A stretch of DNA of 64,000 nt from UBA1732 sp045114455 (lineage in GTDB: Bacteria; Verrucomicrobiota; Lentisphaeria; Victivallales; UBA1829): NCBI GenBank assembly GCA_045114455.1, contig JBGUKN010000078.1:1-64000 (forward strand), read 5' to 3'. Numbering within the stretch: position 1 is the first letter of the stretch; every line of letters starts with the position of its first letter. Made by a program: the position numbers and the translations under genes. The notes beneath the pieces were generated by a model. It did no database searches. It saw only the letters and a list, made by a program, of their open reading frames with translations, and was not told the DNA's origin. Below are positions 17,806 through 26,204 of the stretch, piece by piece.

Positions 17806-18531
17806 TTAGGAATCCGTTTCCGTTGTTTCGACGCCGCGAAGCTGCGCGTTCGGGATGAACTCCCGGACGGCCTCCAGCGCGAGCGCCATTTCGTCGTCCG
17901 GCATCGCGCTCAGCCCTGCGCCGAGCAGGTCGCCGGAGTCCTTGAATTTCTGGAGGAAATAATGCTCGACTCCGGCATGCTCGCGGGCAAGCCCGGCCAG
18001 GTCGTCCACGGTGTGGAACTGGCGGACGACCGTCGTGCGGAGTTCGTAGTAGTCCAGCGGGGCGGTCTTGAGGTAGGCTGCGCTTTCCGCGACGCGTCCC
18101 GCCATGCCGGTCACCCCGGTCGTCTCGTCGTACTTCGCATAAGTGTTTTTCACGTCCATTGCCACGGCGTCTACGAGGCGGCGTTCCACAACATCCTGCA
18201 GACGGTCAGGGAAGGAACCGTTCGTATCGAGCTTGATGAGGAGCCTGTACGAGCGGAGAAGTTCCAGCAGCTCGGCGAGGTCGGGACGCATCACAGGTTC
18301 GCCGCCCGTGATGCATGCACCGTCCAGGATCTTTCCCCGCTTCGACAGGAAATCCTTCAGTTCGTCGAGCGTGAGCATGGCGGACTGCTCCTGCGGGACC
18401 ACCACGAGCGAGGCGTTGTGGCAGAACGGGCAGCGGAAGTTGCATCCGTGCAGGAAAATGGTGCACGCGACCTTGCCGGGGTAATCCAGCAGAGTGAGCT
18501 TTTGCAGTCCAAAACGGGAGTCGGCGTTCAT
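17806..18531 (-). CDS. nrdG: Anaerobic ribonucleotide reductase activating protein
   Basis: A 241-residue radical-SAM enzyme that generates the glycyl radical on NrdD. The CxxxCxxC cluster is C30, C34, C37 (HGCNFRCPFCHN), followed by a TGGEPVMRP SAM-binding segment. The start at 18531 (MNADSRFGLQKL) was chosen because the upstream in-frame extension crosses the promoter and both NrdR boxes. First gene of the nrdG-nrdD-trxB operon. Confidence 0.93.
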   Translation of the reverse strand: MNADSRFGLQKLTLLDYPGKVACTIFLHGCNFRCPFCHNASLVVVPQEQSAMLTLDELKDFLSKRGKILDGACITGGEPVMRPDLAELLELLRSYRLLIKLDTNGSFPDRLQDVVERRLVDAVAMDVKNTYAKYDETTGVTGMAGRVAESAAYLKTAPLDYYELRTTVVRQFHTVDDLAGLAREHAGVEHYFLQKFKDSGDLLGAGLSAMPDDEMALALEAVREFIPNAQLRGVETTETDS

Positions 18532-18573
18532 TTGAGCGGTGGTAGTGGTTGATGGCGGTAAAACAGCAGAAAA

Positions 18574-18621
18574 ACCACAACATCTTGTGGTGTTCCGGTA
18601 TAATATAATCAACACCTTGAT
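18574..18621. promoter_or_regulatory. Tandem NrdR boxes
   Basis: Box 1 (18574-18591) is ACCACAACATCTTGTGGT, with perfect 7-bp arms. Box 2 (18608-18621) is ATCAACACCTTGAT, with 5-bp arms. Their centres are 32 bp apart, about three helical turns, as known for paired NrdR sites. They flank and overlap the -10 region of the nrdG promoter. Confidence 0.8.
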
Positions 18622-18629
18622 AAATGCAA
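18600..18629 (-). promoter_or_regulatory. Promoter of the nrdG-nrdD-trxB operon
   Basis: On the minus strand TTGCAT (18629-18624) is followed after 18 bp by TATTAT (18605-18600), or after 16 bp by TATATT (18607-18602). One NrdR box lies in the spacer and the other just downstream of the -10, so bound NrdR would block RNA polymerase. The rest of the 317-bp gap 18532-18848 is AT-rich; I see no clear terminator for the upstream polyene operon in it. Confidence 0.6.
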
Positions 18630-18848
18630 TGCCGAAACGGAAAAATTTTCTCAAAAATTTTTCCAATATTTATTTATAATTTTCATTGTGCCGGAACGAT
18701 ATGTCCCGCCCGTCCCTTTTGAAATTATGAATATATTGATAATCAGCAAGATATGGATAGAATTAGTATCGAAGATATTTTCCGCAAAAAAAAAGGAAAA
18801 ATGACTTGAAAAACAGGAAAGGCATGTCAGACGGCGAAAAAGCGCACG

Positions 18849-20075
18849 TCAGCCTTCGGGAACTCCGCGGGATGCGAGTCCCTTGTGGCGGGGCAGATAT
18901 CCGAACTTGTAGTACAGGAGGCATGCGAGCATAAGCGCGGGGAAGAACGCGGCCGCGAGGAGCCCGGTTTTGAGGTCTCCGCCGAAGAACGATGCGATCT
19001 TTCCGACATATACCGGTCCAAGTCCGCAGCCGAAGTCGCCGGGCAGGGCGAGCAGCGCGAACATGGCGGTCCCTCCGAGGGGGATCGCGACCGATGCCGT
19101 GCTGAATACGCCGGCCCAGAGGATGCCCGCCGACCAGCCGACAAGCGCGCATCCGGCGAGCGCGAGGGCGGGATGCGGCGCAAAGACGGCGGTGAGGTAG
19201 GCGATGATGCTGAGCGTGCAGCTCGCGATGAGGCAGTTGACGAGGTTGAGACGCGTGCTGAAGACTGCGTAGAGCGTGCGGGAAAGCCCCATGAGGAATG
19301 CGAAGAGGCATGGTCCGGCGAGGTCGCCGACGCTTTTCCTGATGTTCAAAGTCGATTCCGCGAACGTTGACGCCCACTGGGTCATGCAGTGTTCGGCCGC
19401 GCCCGCGCAGAGCATCATCACGGACATGAGCCAGAAGACCGGGTGTTTGAACAGAGCGAGGATGCCGAGTCCTCGTTTTTCTCCGGCGATCAGCGGGCGC
19501 ATCGGCACGAACATGAAGTAGATCCCGTCGAGGAGCGGGACGGCGGCCCAGATCAGCGCAAGGAATCGCCAGTTGTCCAGCCCGAAGCGGCGGAAGAAGA
19601 AGGTCGAACCGAGCACGACGATCATCAGTCCCCAGCAGTAGAAGGAATGCACCAGACTCATCGCGGCGGCTTTCCGTTTGAACGGGCATGCCTCGACCAC
19701 GGGGCTGGTGACCGCTTCCACGACGCCGCCTCCGACTGCGTACAGAGCGACCGCGCAGGTCAGTCCGGCGAGCGGAGACGGCATGAGTTCGGGCAGGACG
19801 GTCATGAGCGCGAGTCCGGCGGCGGAGCAGAACTGCCCGATGACGAGCGTGAGGCGGCAGGAGATCATGTCCGCGAGTTTGGCGCAGGCGAACGCCACAC
19901 ACATCTGAATCCAGAAGTTTCCGAGGATCACGGGCCAGAGCTGTTCGCGTTCCAGTCCGTATGCGTCGTTGAACCACAGGAAGAGCAGCGGCGCGAATCC
20001 GTTGACGATGGCCTGCGTGACGTAGCTGATGTTGCACGCATGGAGCGTGTGAATATAATTGTCCCGGATGCTCAT
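18849..20075 (-). CDS. MFS transporter
   Basis: A 408-residue major facilitator with about 12 hydrophobic segments and no enzymatic motif. Substrate unknown. The start at 20075 (MSIRDNYIHTLH) gives a 4-bp ATGA overlap with the chain-length-factor-like gene, so it is translated as the last gene of the polyene operon. Canonical aryl polyene loci export through MMPL and LolA-type proteins; an added MFS permease could import a precursor or export an intermediate. That is inference from position alone. Confidence 0.8.
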   Translation of the reverse strand: MSIRDNYIHTLHACNISYVTQAIVNGFAPLLFLWFNDAYGLEREQLWPVILGNFWIQMCVAFACAKLADMISCRLTLVIGQFCSAAGLALMTVLPELMPSPLAGLTCAVALYAVGGGVVEAVTSPVVEACPFKRKAAAMSLVHSFYCWGLMIVVLGSTFFFRRFGLDNWRFLALIWAAVPLLDGIYFMFVPMRPLIAGEKRGLGILALFKHPVFWLMSVMMLCAGAAEHCMTQWASTFAESTLNIRKSVGDLAGPCLFAFLMGLSRTLYAVFSTRLNLVNCLIASCTLSIIAYLTAVFAPHPALALAGCALVGWSAGILWAGVFSTASVAIPLGGTAMFALLALPGDFGCGLGPVYVGKIASFFGGDLKTGLLAAAFFPALMLACLLYYKFGYLPRHKGLASRGVPEG

Positions 20076-20680
20076 GGCAGAATGCTTCTGATCCAGCTGA
20101 AACAGTCCATGCCGTCGGGGACCTCGAAGGACTCCACGCCGTTTTGAGCTTGTTCGAACAGGAAGGCGGCGGCGAATTCCATCGATTCGAGGCCGAGCAG
20201 TTTCATAGTGCGGTCGGCGAACGGAGAGCGTTCTTCCGTCAGGATCACAATGACCCGTTCGGCGTCTCCCGCAGTCAGGACGGCATTCGCAAGCGAGAAG
20301 ACGCGTTCGGGAAGGCGGTCGAATCCGGCCAGGGAGAAGATCGGGACTTTCATCCCGAAGTGGATGGAGGCGGTGCCGGGGACGGCGTTGTGGACGGAGC
20401 ACGAGAACGAAATGGGGCCGATCTGGTCTTCCGGGAAGTCGATCAGGTCGTTCTGGAGCGCGGTGATGCGACTCTGCACGCCGAGCATGCTGCCGAACAG
20501 GAGCGGCACGTCGCCGGGGCGGCCTTCGAGCCGGTCGAGCGCGGAGAGGACTGCCGCGGTCATGCGGTCGGACCGCCGTCCGAGTCCGAGGCGGGCGCGT
20601 TCGGCGCGGAGAAAATTATCGTCCCAGCGCAAATCGGCGCCTGGCGAGGTGAAGGAGGATGCAAGCAGATGAAGCGCCAT
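20072..20680 (-). CDS. Truncated beta-ketoacyl-synthase-like protein (chain length factor-like)
   Basis: A 202-residue protein covering only the N-terminal half of the thiolase fold, like the short chain-length-factor subunits (ketoacyl-synt_2 type) that pair with a ketosynthase in aryl polyene synthesis (ApeC in the E. coli system). The region equivalent to the nucleophile elbow reads ISFSCSVHNAVPG; the overall SVHNA context matches the chain length factors rather than an active synthase. It starts 3 bp after the complete ketosynthase gene 20684-21895, as expected for subunits of a heterodimer. Confidence 0.75.
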   Translation of the reverse strand: MALHLLASSFTSPGADLRWDDNFLRAERARLGLGRRSDRMTAAVLSALDRLEGRPGDVPLLFGSMLGVQSRITALQNDLIDFPEDQIGPISFSCSVHNAVPGTASIHFGMKVPIFSLAGFDRLPERVFSLANAVLTAGDAERVIVILTEERSPFADRTMKLLGLESMEFAAAFLFEQAQNGVESFEVPDGMDCFSWIRSILP

Positions 20681-20683
20681 GAT

Positions 20684-21895
20684 TCAACCCAGCCTTTCCG
20701 CGATGAGAACTGCGTCTGTGCCGCCGAACGCAAGCGAGGTCGAAGCCGCGAAACGCGTTTCCGCGGGAAGATCCAGCGGCGAGACCAACGGTGCGCAAGC
20801 GAGCGCGGGATCGGGCGTTTTGCAGCCCGGACTGGCCGGGACGAAACCGTCCCGCAGCATGAGCATGGCGAAGATGAATTCGAGCGTGCCGGCGGCGCCG
20901 AGCGTGTGTCCGGTGAAACGTTTCGTGGAGAGGAACGGTGGCGCGGCGAACCCGGCTTCTTCCGCCAGTCCGGCGAACGCCGCGGCCTCGCACCGGTCGT
21001 TCAGGACTGTTCCCGTGCCGTGCGCGTTGATAAAAGCGATGTCGCCAAGCGTAAGTCCGGCACGGACCAAAGCGTCCCTGAATGCGCGTCTCATTCCGTT
21101 TCCGGTTGCGTCCGGCGCGGTAATGTGCGATGCGTCGCATGACATGCCGAAACCGCGCAGGGCGAATTCCGGCTTCCCTCCGTGTTTCCGGGCACATTCG
21201 GGCGTTTCCAAAATCACGACGCCTACACCTTCGCCGAGGTTCAGTCCGGCGCGTGCGGAGTCGAACGGACGGCACGGGAAGGGCGAGGTCACGCCGAGTA
21301 CGTGGAACCCGGCGACCGGGGTGCGGTGGAGTTCGTCCGCGCCGATCACGATCATGCGTTCGCACTGGCCGGAAAGAAGGCAGAGCGCGGCGATGGAAAT
21401 GGCATCCGCGCCGGAGGAACATGCATTGGAGACCGTGTGCAGGGGGCCGGTCAGTCCGTATTCGCGGGCGACCGCCTCCGCCGGGTTGGAGTTCAGGAAG
21501 CGTTCCACCGGGGCATTTTCCTCCATGTCCGGGGCTTCCCTCAGCCGTGCGTAGTAGGCCGTATCCGTGAACTGCTGGGCAATCGTCGTGCCGACGACGC
21601 ATCCCGTCACGGTCTCGCGGAGCATGCCGGGCGTGAGTCCGGCTGCCTCCAACGCCCGCGGCACGACGGCGCGGATCATGGAGAGCGTGCGCAGTTCGTC
21701 CTGCGCGTTTTGAAAGGAATCGACGAAAAACACCTGGTCGCGGATCGCCGAGTCGATCAGATCGCACGCGGGACGCGGCGTTTCAGGCGCCCGTTCGCCC
21801 CGGAACAGAGCGATCGCGTCCGCGTCGGTCTGCCCGGCACAGGAAAGATGTGCGAAGCCCGTCACGACAGGATCAAAAGCCATTCTGCGGATCAT
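20684..21895 (-). CDS. Beta-ketoacyl-ACP synthase (KS II/FabF-like)
   Basis: A 403-residue condensing enzyme with intact C159 (VSNACSSGAD), H292 (NAHGTGT), K325 and H330 (GHTLGAAG). It would extend the ACP-bound polyene by malonyl condensation. The start at 21895 makes a 4-bp ATGA overlap with the acyltransferase gene. Its immediate neighbour is a truncated ketosynthase-like protein, suggesting a KS/chain-length-factor heterodimer analogous to ApeO/ApeC. Confidence 0.9.
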   Translation of the reverse strand: MIRRMAFDPVVTGFAHLSCAGQTDADAIALFRGERAPETPRPACDLIDSAIRDQVFFVDSFQNAQDELRTLSMIRAVVPRALEAAGLTPGMLRETVTGCVVGTTIAQQFTDTAYYARLREAPDMEENAPVERFLNSNPAEAVAREYGLTGPLHTVSNACSSGADAISIAALCLLSGQCERMIVIGADELHRTPVAGFHVLGVTSPFPCRPFDSARAGLNLGEGVGVVILETPECARKHGGKPEFALRGFGMSCDASHITAPDATGNGMRRAFRDALVRAGLTLGDIAFINAHGTGTVLNDRCEAAAFAGLAEEAGFAAPPFLSTKRFTGHTLGAAGTLEFIFAMLMLRDGFVPASPGCKTPDPALACAPLVSPLDLPAETRFAASTSLAFGGTDAVLIAERLG

Positions 21896-22800
21896 GCGCG
21901 GTCCTCCCATACGTTTTCAAACAGGAAACAATCATAAGGATGCCGCATGGCCATGCGTTCGAGCGTATCGGCATAAGCCTGGACATCCGCCTGAAACTTG
22001 ATCCCGCCGCGCGCGCGGCGTTCGGGGCGCACGATGGTTCCGAATTCGAGCAGAAGCTCGCGATAGGACTTTCCCCGCGTCAGGAAGAACGGCACGACCG
22101 GAGCATGCGCCTTCGCCGCCAGGAAAAACGCCGCCGCGGGGAAATGCGCGGTCTCCCCGAAAAAGCGAACCGGCACGGAGCCGGACTCCAGGCAGCGGTC
22201 GCCCATAAGCCCGACCGCGCCGCCCGATTCGAGCGTTTCGAACGCCTCCAGCAGCCCGCCGAAAGCGCCCGCGGTGTCGATGATGTGCATCGGGGCGGCT
22301 TCGCCGCCGCTGAACGCCCTGCTTTTGTCGACGTCTGCGTTCCGGTCCGGCCTCGCGACGAACGCGACCTCTCGTCTTCCGGCGTTCACGCAGTGCATGG
22401 CGGCCTGCCATGCGCCGAAATGGGAGCAGAGGAAGACGAGTCCGCCGGGTGCATTCCGGCAAGGCAGAAAAACATCGGGATTCGTTTCCCGGACTTTCGC
22501 CTGACCGTTGGCAAGCGCCAGCGCCATGACAAGCGCCTCGCCCTGCGAGGTGAAGAGCCGCCAGACATGGCGTTTCATGCGGAATCCGCGTGCCTCGGGA
22601 AAACGGTGTTTCAGATAGGGCAGGGCGCGCTGCTGCGCCTGGCTGTCCGTGAGCGCATAGACGAGCGCGATGAACTTGACGAGGAAGCATGCGGCGCCCG
22701 GACCGAAGACGGACAGGATCCCGCGTACGATCGCGGAGCCCAGCTTCGTTCCTCGCGTGTCGCTCAGGTTTGCGGCGGGCTGTGCGGATGCGCGGTTCAT
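21892..22800 (-). CDS. LpxL/HtrB-type lysophospholipid acyltransferase
   Basis: A 302-residue membrane-associated acyltransferase of the lipid A late-acylation superfamily, with one N-terminal hydrophobic segment (about 25-50). The catalytic HX4(D/E) block appears as HFGAWQ (H127), with Gln at the usual acidic position. A MGDR motif lies near the substrate groove (VGLMGDR). In aryl polyene loci such enzymes are thought to move the polyene acyl chain to its lipid or sugar anchor. The start at 22800 overlaps the glycosyltransferase stop by 4 bp. Confidence 0.82.
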   Translation of the reverse strand: MNRASAQPAANLSDTRGTKLGSAIVRGILSVFGPGAACFLVKFIALVYALTDSQAQQRALPYLKHRFPEARGFRMKRHVWRLFTSQGEALVMALALANGQAKVRETNPDVFLPCRNAPGGLVFLCSHFGAWQAAMHCVNAGRREVAFVARPDRNADVDKSRAFSGGEAAPMHIIDTAGAFGGLLEAFETLESGGAVGLMGDRCLESGSVPVRFFGETAHFPAAAFFLAAKAHAPVVPFFLTRGKSYRELLLEFGTIVRPERRARGGIKFQADVQAYADTLERMAMRHPYDCFLFENVWEDRA

Positions 22801-23963
22801 GTGCGGACGCTCCTTCTGCGGATGACAGCGCGGCAGAGTTCGGCGGAACAATAAACGATGACGGCGAAGATCGCGGCGAATACCGGAGCGAGGATGATGC
22901 TGCCGAGAAGCCACTCGAACCAGCGCAGATGAATCTCCCTGACCGTGCTGTGGAAATTCAGGTCTTCCGGGAGCAGGAACCTGCCGTGCCGCAGGAAATA
23001 GCCAAGTTCGATGCAGAGGACCGGGCAGACCGGCGGCATGAACGGATGCTGCGCCATGACCGCCATCGCTTTGTTGAGGTGAAGGCGTGCGGCGACATAA
23101 AGGATCAGGATCGTGCAGAAGCCGTACGTCGGATACACGGCGAGGAGCGCGCCGACGAACGCGGAAAAAGCGAGACCGAGCGAGGACGTATTTTCCTTGA
23201 CGAGCCATGCCCAGAGCTCTTTCGGTTTCCAGAGCCGCGGATATTCGCGGGGCGTCTCCCTGAGTCTTCTGACGCCGAACGGGACGAGGCGGCGGAGCAC
23301 GAGGCGCGTGTGAAGCCAGGTCATGCGCCAGTTGTCGCGGAAGGGATGAAAATGCGAGACGCGTTCGCCGGGTGGGTCGTAGTGCGTGGAGATCGGGACT
23401 TCGGCGAGTTCGAGGCCGGCCCACATGCAGCGCGTGAGCAGTTCGGTCTCGAAGGTGTAATGAAGCGAAGAGCACCTGATCTGCGAGATATACTTGAGCG
23501 GGTAGGCGCGGAACCCGCTCTGCGAGTCGGAAATCTTCTTCCCTGTTTCGACTAGGAACCAGAAGTTGGAGAACATACGGCCGAATTTGCTTCGTCCGGG
23601 CACGTTCGGCACGGAAAAATCGCGGACTCCCGCGACAAGCGTCCAGTCGTTCCGTTCCAGCAGGGGCAGGAAACGCGGGATGTCCTCCGGATCGTGCTGG
23701 GCGTCGGCGTCGAGCGTGATCATGTAGTCGTAACCGCGCGGCGCGAGCGTGCGGATCGCGGTAAGGAGAGCCGCTCCCTTTCCCATGTTATGCGGATGCC
23801 GGATGACTTCGATGCCCGTTCCGGCAAAGTGTTCCGCGAGATTAAGGTCTTCCGATCCGTCGTCGATCACGAGGACATCCGGCATGACGGCGCGCGTCCG
23901 TTCGATCACGGCGGGGGCCGTAGAAGCATGGTTGAAAACGGGGATCACGCAGCAGCAGCGCAT
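22797..23963 (-). CDS. Family 2 glycosyltransferase with C-terminal DUF2062 membrane domain
   Basis: A 388-residue protein: GT2 catalytic domain (about 1-230, VIPVFNHA, LVIDDGSED, DxD as DAD in TLDADAQHD) followed by a DUF2062 domain with two to three membrane segments (about 255-380). This two-domain form is frequent in aryl polyene clusters, where it may glycosylate the lipid anchor. The ATG at 23963 has AGAGG 8 nt upstream; a GTG three codons earlier lacks a spaced ribosome site. Confidence 0.85.
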   Translation of the reverse strand: MRCCCVIPVFNHASTAPAVIERTRAVMPDVLVIDDGSEDLNLAEHFAGTGIEVIRHPHNMGKGAALLTAIRTLAPRGYDYMITLDADAQHDPEDIPRFLPLLERNDWTLVAGVRDFSVPNVPGRSKFGRMFSNFWFLVETGKKISDSQSGFRAYPLKYISQIRCSSLHYTFETELLTRCMWAGLELAEVPISTHYDPPGERVSHFHPFRDNWRMTWLHTRLVLRRLVPFGVRRLRETPREYPRLWKPKELWAWLVKENTSSLGLAFSAFVGALLAVYPTYGFCTILILYVAARLHLNKAMAVMAQHPFMPPVCPVLCIELGYFLRHGRFLLPEDLNFHSTVREIHLRWFEWLLGSIILAPVFAAIFAVIVYCSAELCRAVIRRRSVRT

Positions 23964-23993
23964 AGCGGGCACCTCTGACTCGTCCCCCCAGCG

Positions 23994-24623
23994 TCAATCG
24001 GCTCGGAAGACGCGCCGGGCGAGCGATTCGGGGTCGGAATCGTCCGGGATCTCAAGCGTTCCGCCGGGTTCCGCCAGAAGAACGGTCAGTTTGCCGGATC
24101 CGTAGTGGCAGATCATGACGCGCCGGATGCCGGGCATTTCGAAGAAGTTGGAGACTTCGTCCCAGAGAACGGGGAAACGTCCGAGTGTGTCCATGTAGAA
24201 GCACGGCCCCGTGAGCTTGAGGGAAATCGCGGCTTCGCACGGCGGCGTGGTCGGGAGCGTGCCGACGAAAAGATGTCCACGCCCGAGGTGGCGTCCGTGT
24301 TCGCGGTAGTCGTTGAAGTAGTTCAGGTTCTGTTCGTGGCAGCCTTCCCGTCCGAAGTCGACGATGGCTGTTTCCCTGATCGAATCGACTTCCGCGTCGC
24401 GGTGCGCGAGGACGGCGGCAAGAATGTAGGTGCGGACTTTCGCGTCGCCGCGCCGGAAATTGTCGAGCCCGTAGACGTGCGGGAAATCGTCCTGGACAGC
24501 CGAGACTTTCGCCTTGGCGTCCTGCGTATCCTCCGCCGTACAGACGAGGCCGCGGCGCCAGGTGCGGAAAGAAAGCCCTTCTGCCGTGACGCCTCCGATG
24601 ATATGCCAGGGGTATGCGCTCAT
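23994..24623 (-). CDS. Second truncated ketosynthase-like protein
   Basis: A 209-residue protein that resembles the N-terminal half of ketosynthases (HLFVGTLPTTPPCEAAISLK, LTGPCFYMDTLG) but has no nucleophile-elbow cysteine in a CSS/CAS context and no downstream histidines. It starts with a 4-bp ATGA overlap behind the complete ketosynthase 24620-25729. This repeats the arrangement at 20072-21895, which suggests that it is a partner subunit of that synthase. Its family assignment is weaker than for the first truncated protein. Confidence 0.6.
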   Translation of the reverse strand: MSAYPWHIIGGVTAEGLSFRTWRRGLVCTAEDTQDAKAKVSAVQDDFPHVYGLDNFRRGDAKVRTYILAAVLAHRDAEVDSIRETAIVDFGREGCHEQNLNYFNDYREHGRHLGRGHLFVGTLPTTPPCEAAISLKLTGPCFYMDTLGRFPVLWDEVSNFFEMPGIRRVMICHYGSGKLTVLLAEPGGTLEIPDDSDPESLARRVFRAD

Positions 24624-25729
24624 GATACGGCCTCCAGGATGATGACGGCGTTCAGGCCTCCGAAACCGGAGTTCATGCACAGGACGCGAGGTTTTTCGAG
24701 TTTGCGGATTTCGGTGGAGACATAGCGGGCGGCTTCCGGTTCGGGCGTAACGAGCGACGTCTGAGGCGGGATCAGACCTGTCTCCAGCATGCGGACGCCG
24801 ACCACGGCTTCCACAAGCCCGGCGCCGGCGAGCGTATGTCCGTTTGCGCCCTTCACGGAAAGCATCGGCACGGAACGTTCGCCGAAGACGCGGTGGATCG
24901 CCTGAAGCTCCATGTCGTCGTTGTAGCGCGTCCCCGTGCCGTGCCCGATGACCGCGCCGATGTCGTCCGGCGTGAGTCCTGCTTCGTTGAGGGCGTGGAC
25001 GATGGCTTCGGAAAGCGCTTCGCCGTGTGGCATGGGCGCCGTGATATGGACCGCGTCGCAGCTCATGCCGCCGGACGCCAGGATCGCGCGCGGTTTCAGG
25101 CCGAGTTCGGCGGCCTTTTTCGCGGAACAGATGTTCACGATGGACGCGGCGTCGCCAAGCAGAAGCCCGTCGCGGTTGCGGTCGTACGGACGGGCAATCG
25201 TGCGGGCAAGGGCGCGAAGCGTGGCGAACCCGGAGAAAATGAATTCGCTGACGTAATCGGTGCCGATCACGACCGCGGAGTCGAGGCGGCCGCTGCGGAT
25301 GTGGCGGTTCAGCGAGACGAACGCGGAGTTCGAGGACGCGCAGGCGGCGGACACGATGCGGCCGCGTTCCTTGTCGCAGACCTTCAGGGCGCGTTCCAGC
25401 AGCATGTCGCAGGTGCAGCGGCGTTCGGGGTTGTCGATGTATTCGATCTCGCCGACCGTACTGGCGAGAAAAAGTTCGGCGTCGCGCGGCATCTTCTTCG
25501 CGGTCGGGGCGAGATAGTCCAGGAAGAATCCGGGAATCTCCTGCGTGCCGTTGACGTCCGCGCCGGGCGCCATTGCCGCCAGGGCGGTGGAAAATTTCTC
25601 GTTGTGGAACCGGGAGCAGTCGGAGAATGCGGCATGATTGTTCAGAAGCCCGTCCCAGCATGCCTCCACGCCGGGCCCGAACGCGGTGTACAGGTCGCAG
25701 CCGACGATCACGGGAGTACGGTCATCCAT
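24620..25729 (-). CDS. Beta-ketoacyl-ACP synthase
   Basis: A 369-residue condensing enzyme, shorter than usual FabF (about 410), with intact C130 (SAACASSNS), H263 (GHGTGT), K293 and H298 (GANGHTLAGAG). It overlaps the thioesterase gene by 8 bp upstream and the truncated ketosynthase-like gene by 4 bp downstream. The second of three active synthases in this operon; its place in initiation versus elongation is not known. Confidence 0.88.
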   Translation of the reverse strand: MDDRTPVIVGCDLYTAFGPGVEACWDGLLNNHAAFSDCSRFHNEKFSTALAAMAPGADVNGTQEIPGFFLDYLAPTAKKMPRDAELFLASTVGEIEYIDNPERRCTCDMLLERALKVCDKERGRIVSAACASSNSAFVSLNRHIRSGRLDSAVVIGTDYVSEFIFSGFATLRALARTIARPYDRNRDGLLLGDAASIVNICSAKKAAELGLKPRAILASGGMSCDAVHITAPMPHGEALSEAIVHALNEAGLTPDDIGAVIGHGTGTRYNDDMELQAIHRVFGERSVPMLSVKGANGHTLAGAGLVEAVVGVRMLETGLIPPQTSLVTPEPEAARYVSTEIRKLEKPRVLCMNSGFGGLNAVIILEAVS

Positions 25730-26204
25730 GATGGTATGCTCCTTCTTTCCAGCGTTTCAGAAACTCTTCCCAGAACAGCGGGACATGCCAGAGCGGCGTG
25801 AAGTCGCGGGCGTCGATGAAGACCTGCGTGGTGCATCCGGTCGCGGCAATGCGGCCGTCTTCCAGCCGGATCGCATATTCGATGTTGATACGCGGAGCAT
25901 CGGTCCAGATGAGGGACGCCGAGGTGTGGAACAGGGCGTCGCAGGGAAGCGGGATGCGGTAGTCGTATTCGTCGTGGTAGAAGAGCGCGGAGACGTGTTC
26001 CGCCTCCAGACGGTCGTTGTCGAATCCGAAGCTGTGCGAAAGCTCGGTGTAGGCAGCCTCGAAAAACTTCGCGTAGTTGCCGTGCCAGGCGATTTTCAGC
26101 GGATCGGATTCGCTGAACTGGAGACGGCGCGCGACGCTGACTTCAAGCGGCTGAGGAGAACCGGGGGTGCGTTCAAAATACTGCTTGAACTCGGAATGTC
26201 TCAT
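25722..26204 (-). CDS. Hotdog-fold acyl thioesterase (4-hydroxybenzoyl-CoA thioesterase type)
   Basis: A 160-residue protein with the signature DPLKIAWHGNYAKFFE, where D34 is the expected catalytic residue. It probably hydrolyses acyl-ACP or acyl-CoA, releasing product or editing stalled chains. Comparable thioesterases occur in aryl polyene loci. It shares a 4-bp overlap with the dehydratase upstream. Confidence 0.82.
   Translation of the reverse strand: MRHSEFKQYFERTPGSPQPLEVSVARRLQFSESDPLKIAWHGNYAKFFEAAYTELSHSFGFDNDRLEAEHVSALFYHDEYDYRIPLPCDALFHTSASLIWTDAPRINIEYAIRLEDGRIAATGCTTQVFIDARDFTPLWHVPLFWEEFLKRWKEGAYHHG

Noticed and set aside
18532..18666. Longer nrdG frame starting at 18666
   Set aside because: It would translate the promoter and both NrdR boxes; the family N terminus begins at 18531.
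18622..18848. A/T-rich tract with TTTTCC and GGAAAA arms as terminator of the polyene operon
   Set aside because: Stem is A/T only with a poly-A loop; too weak to call.
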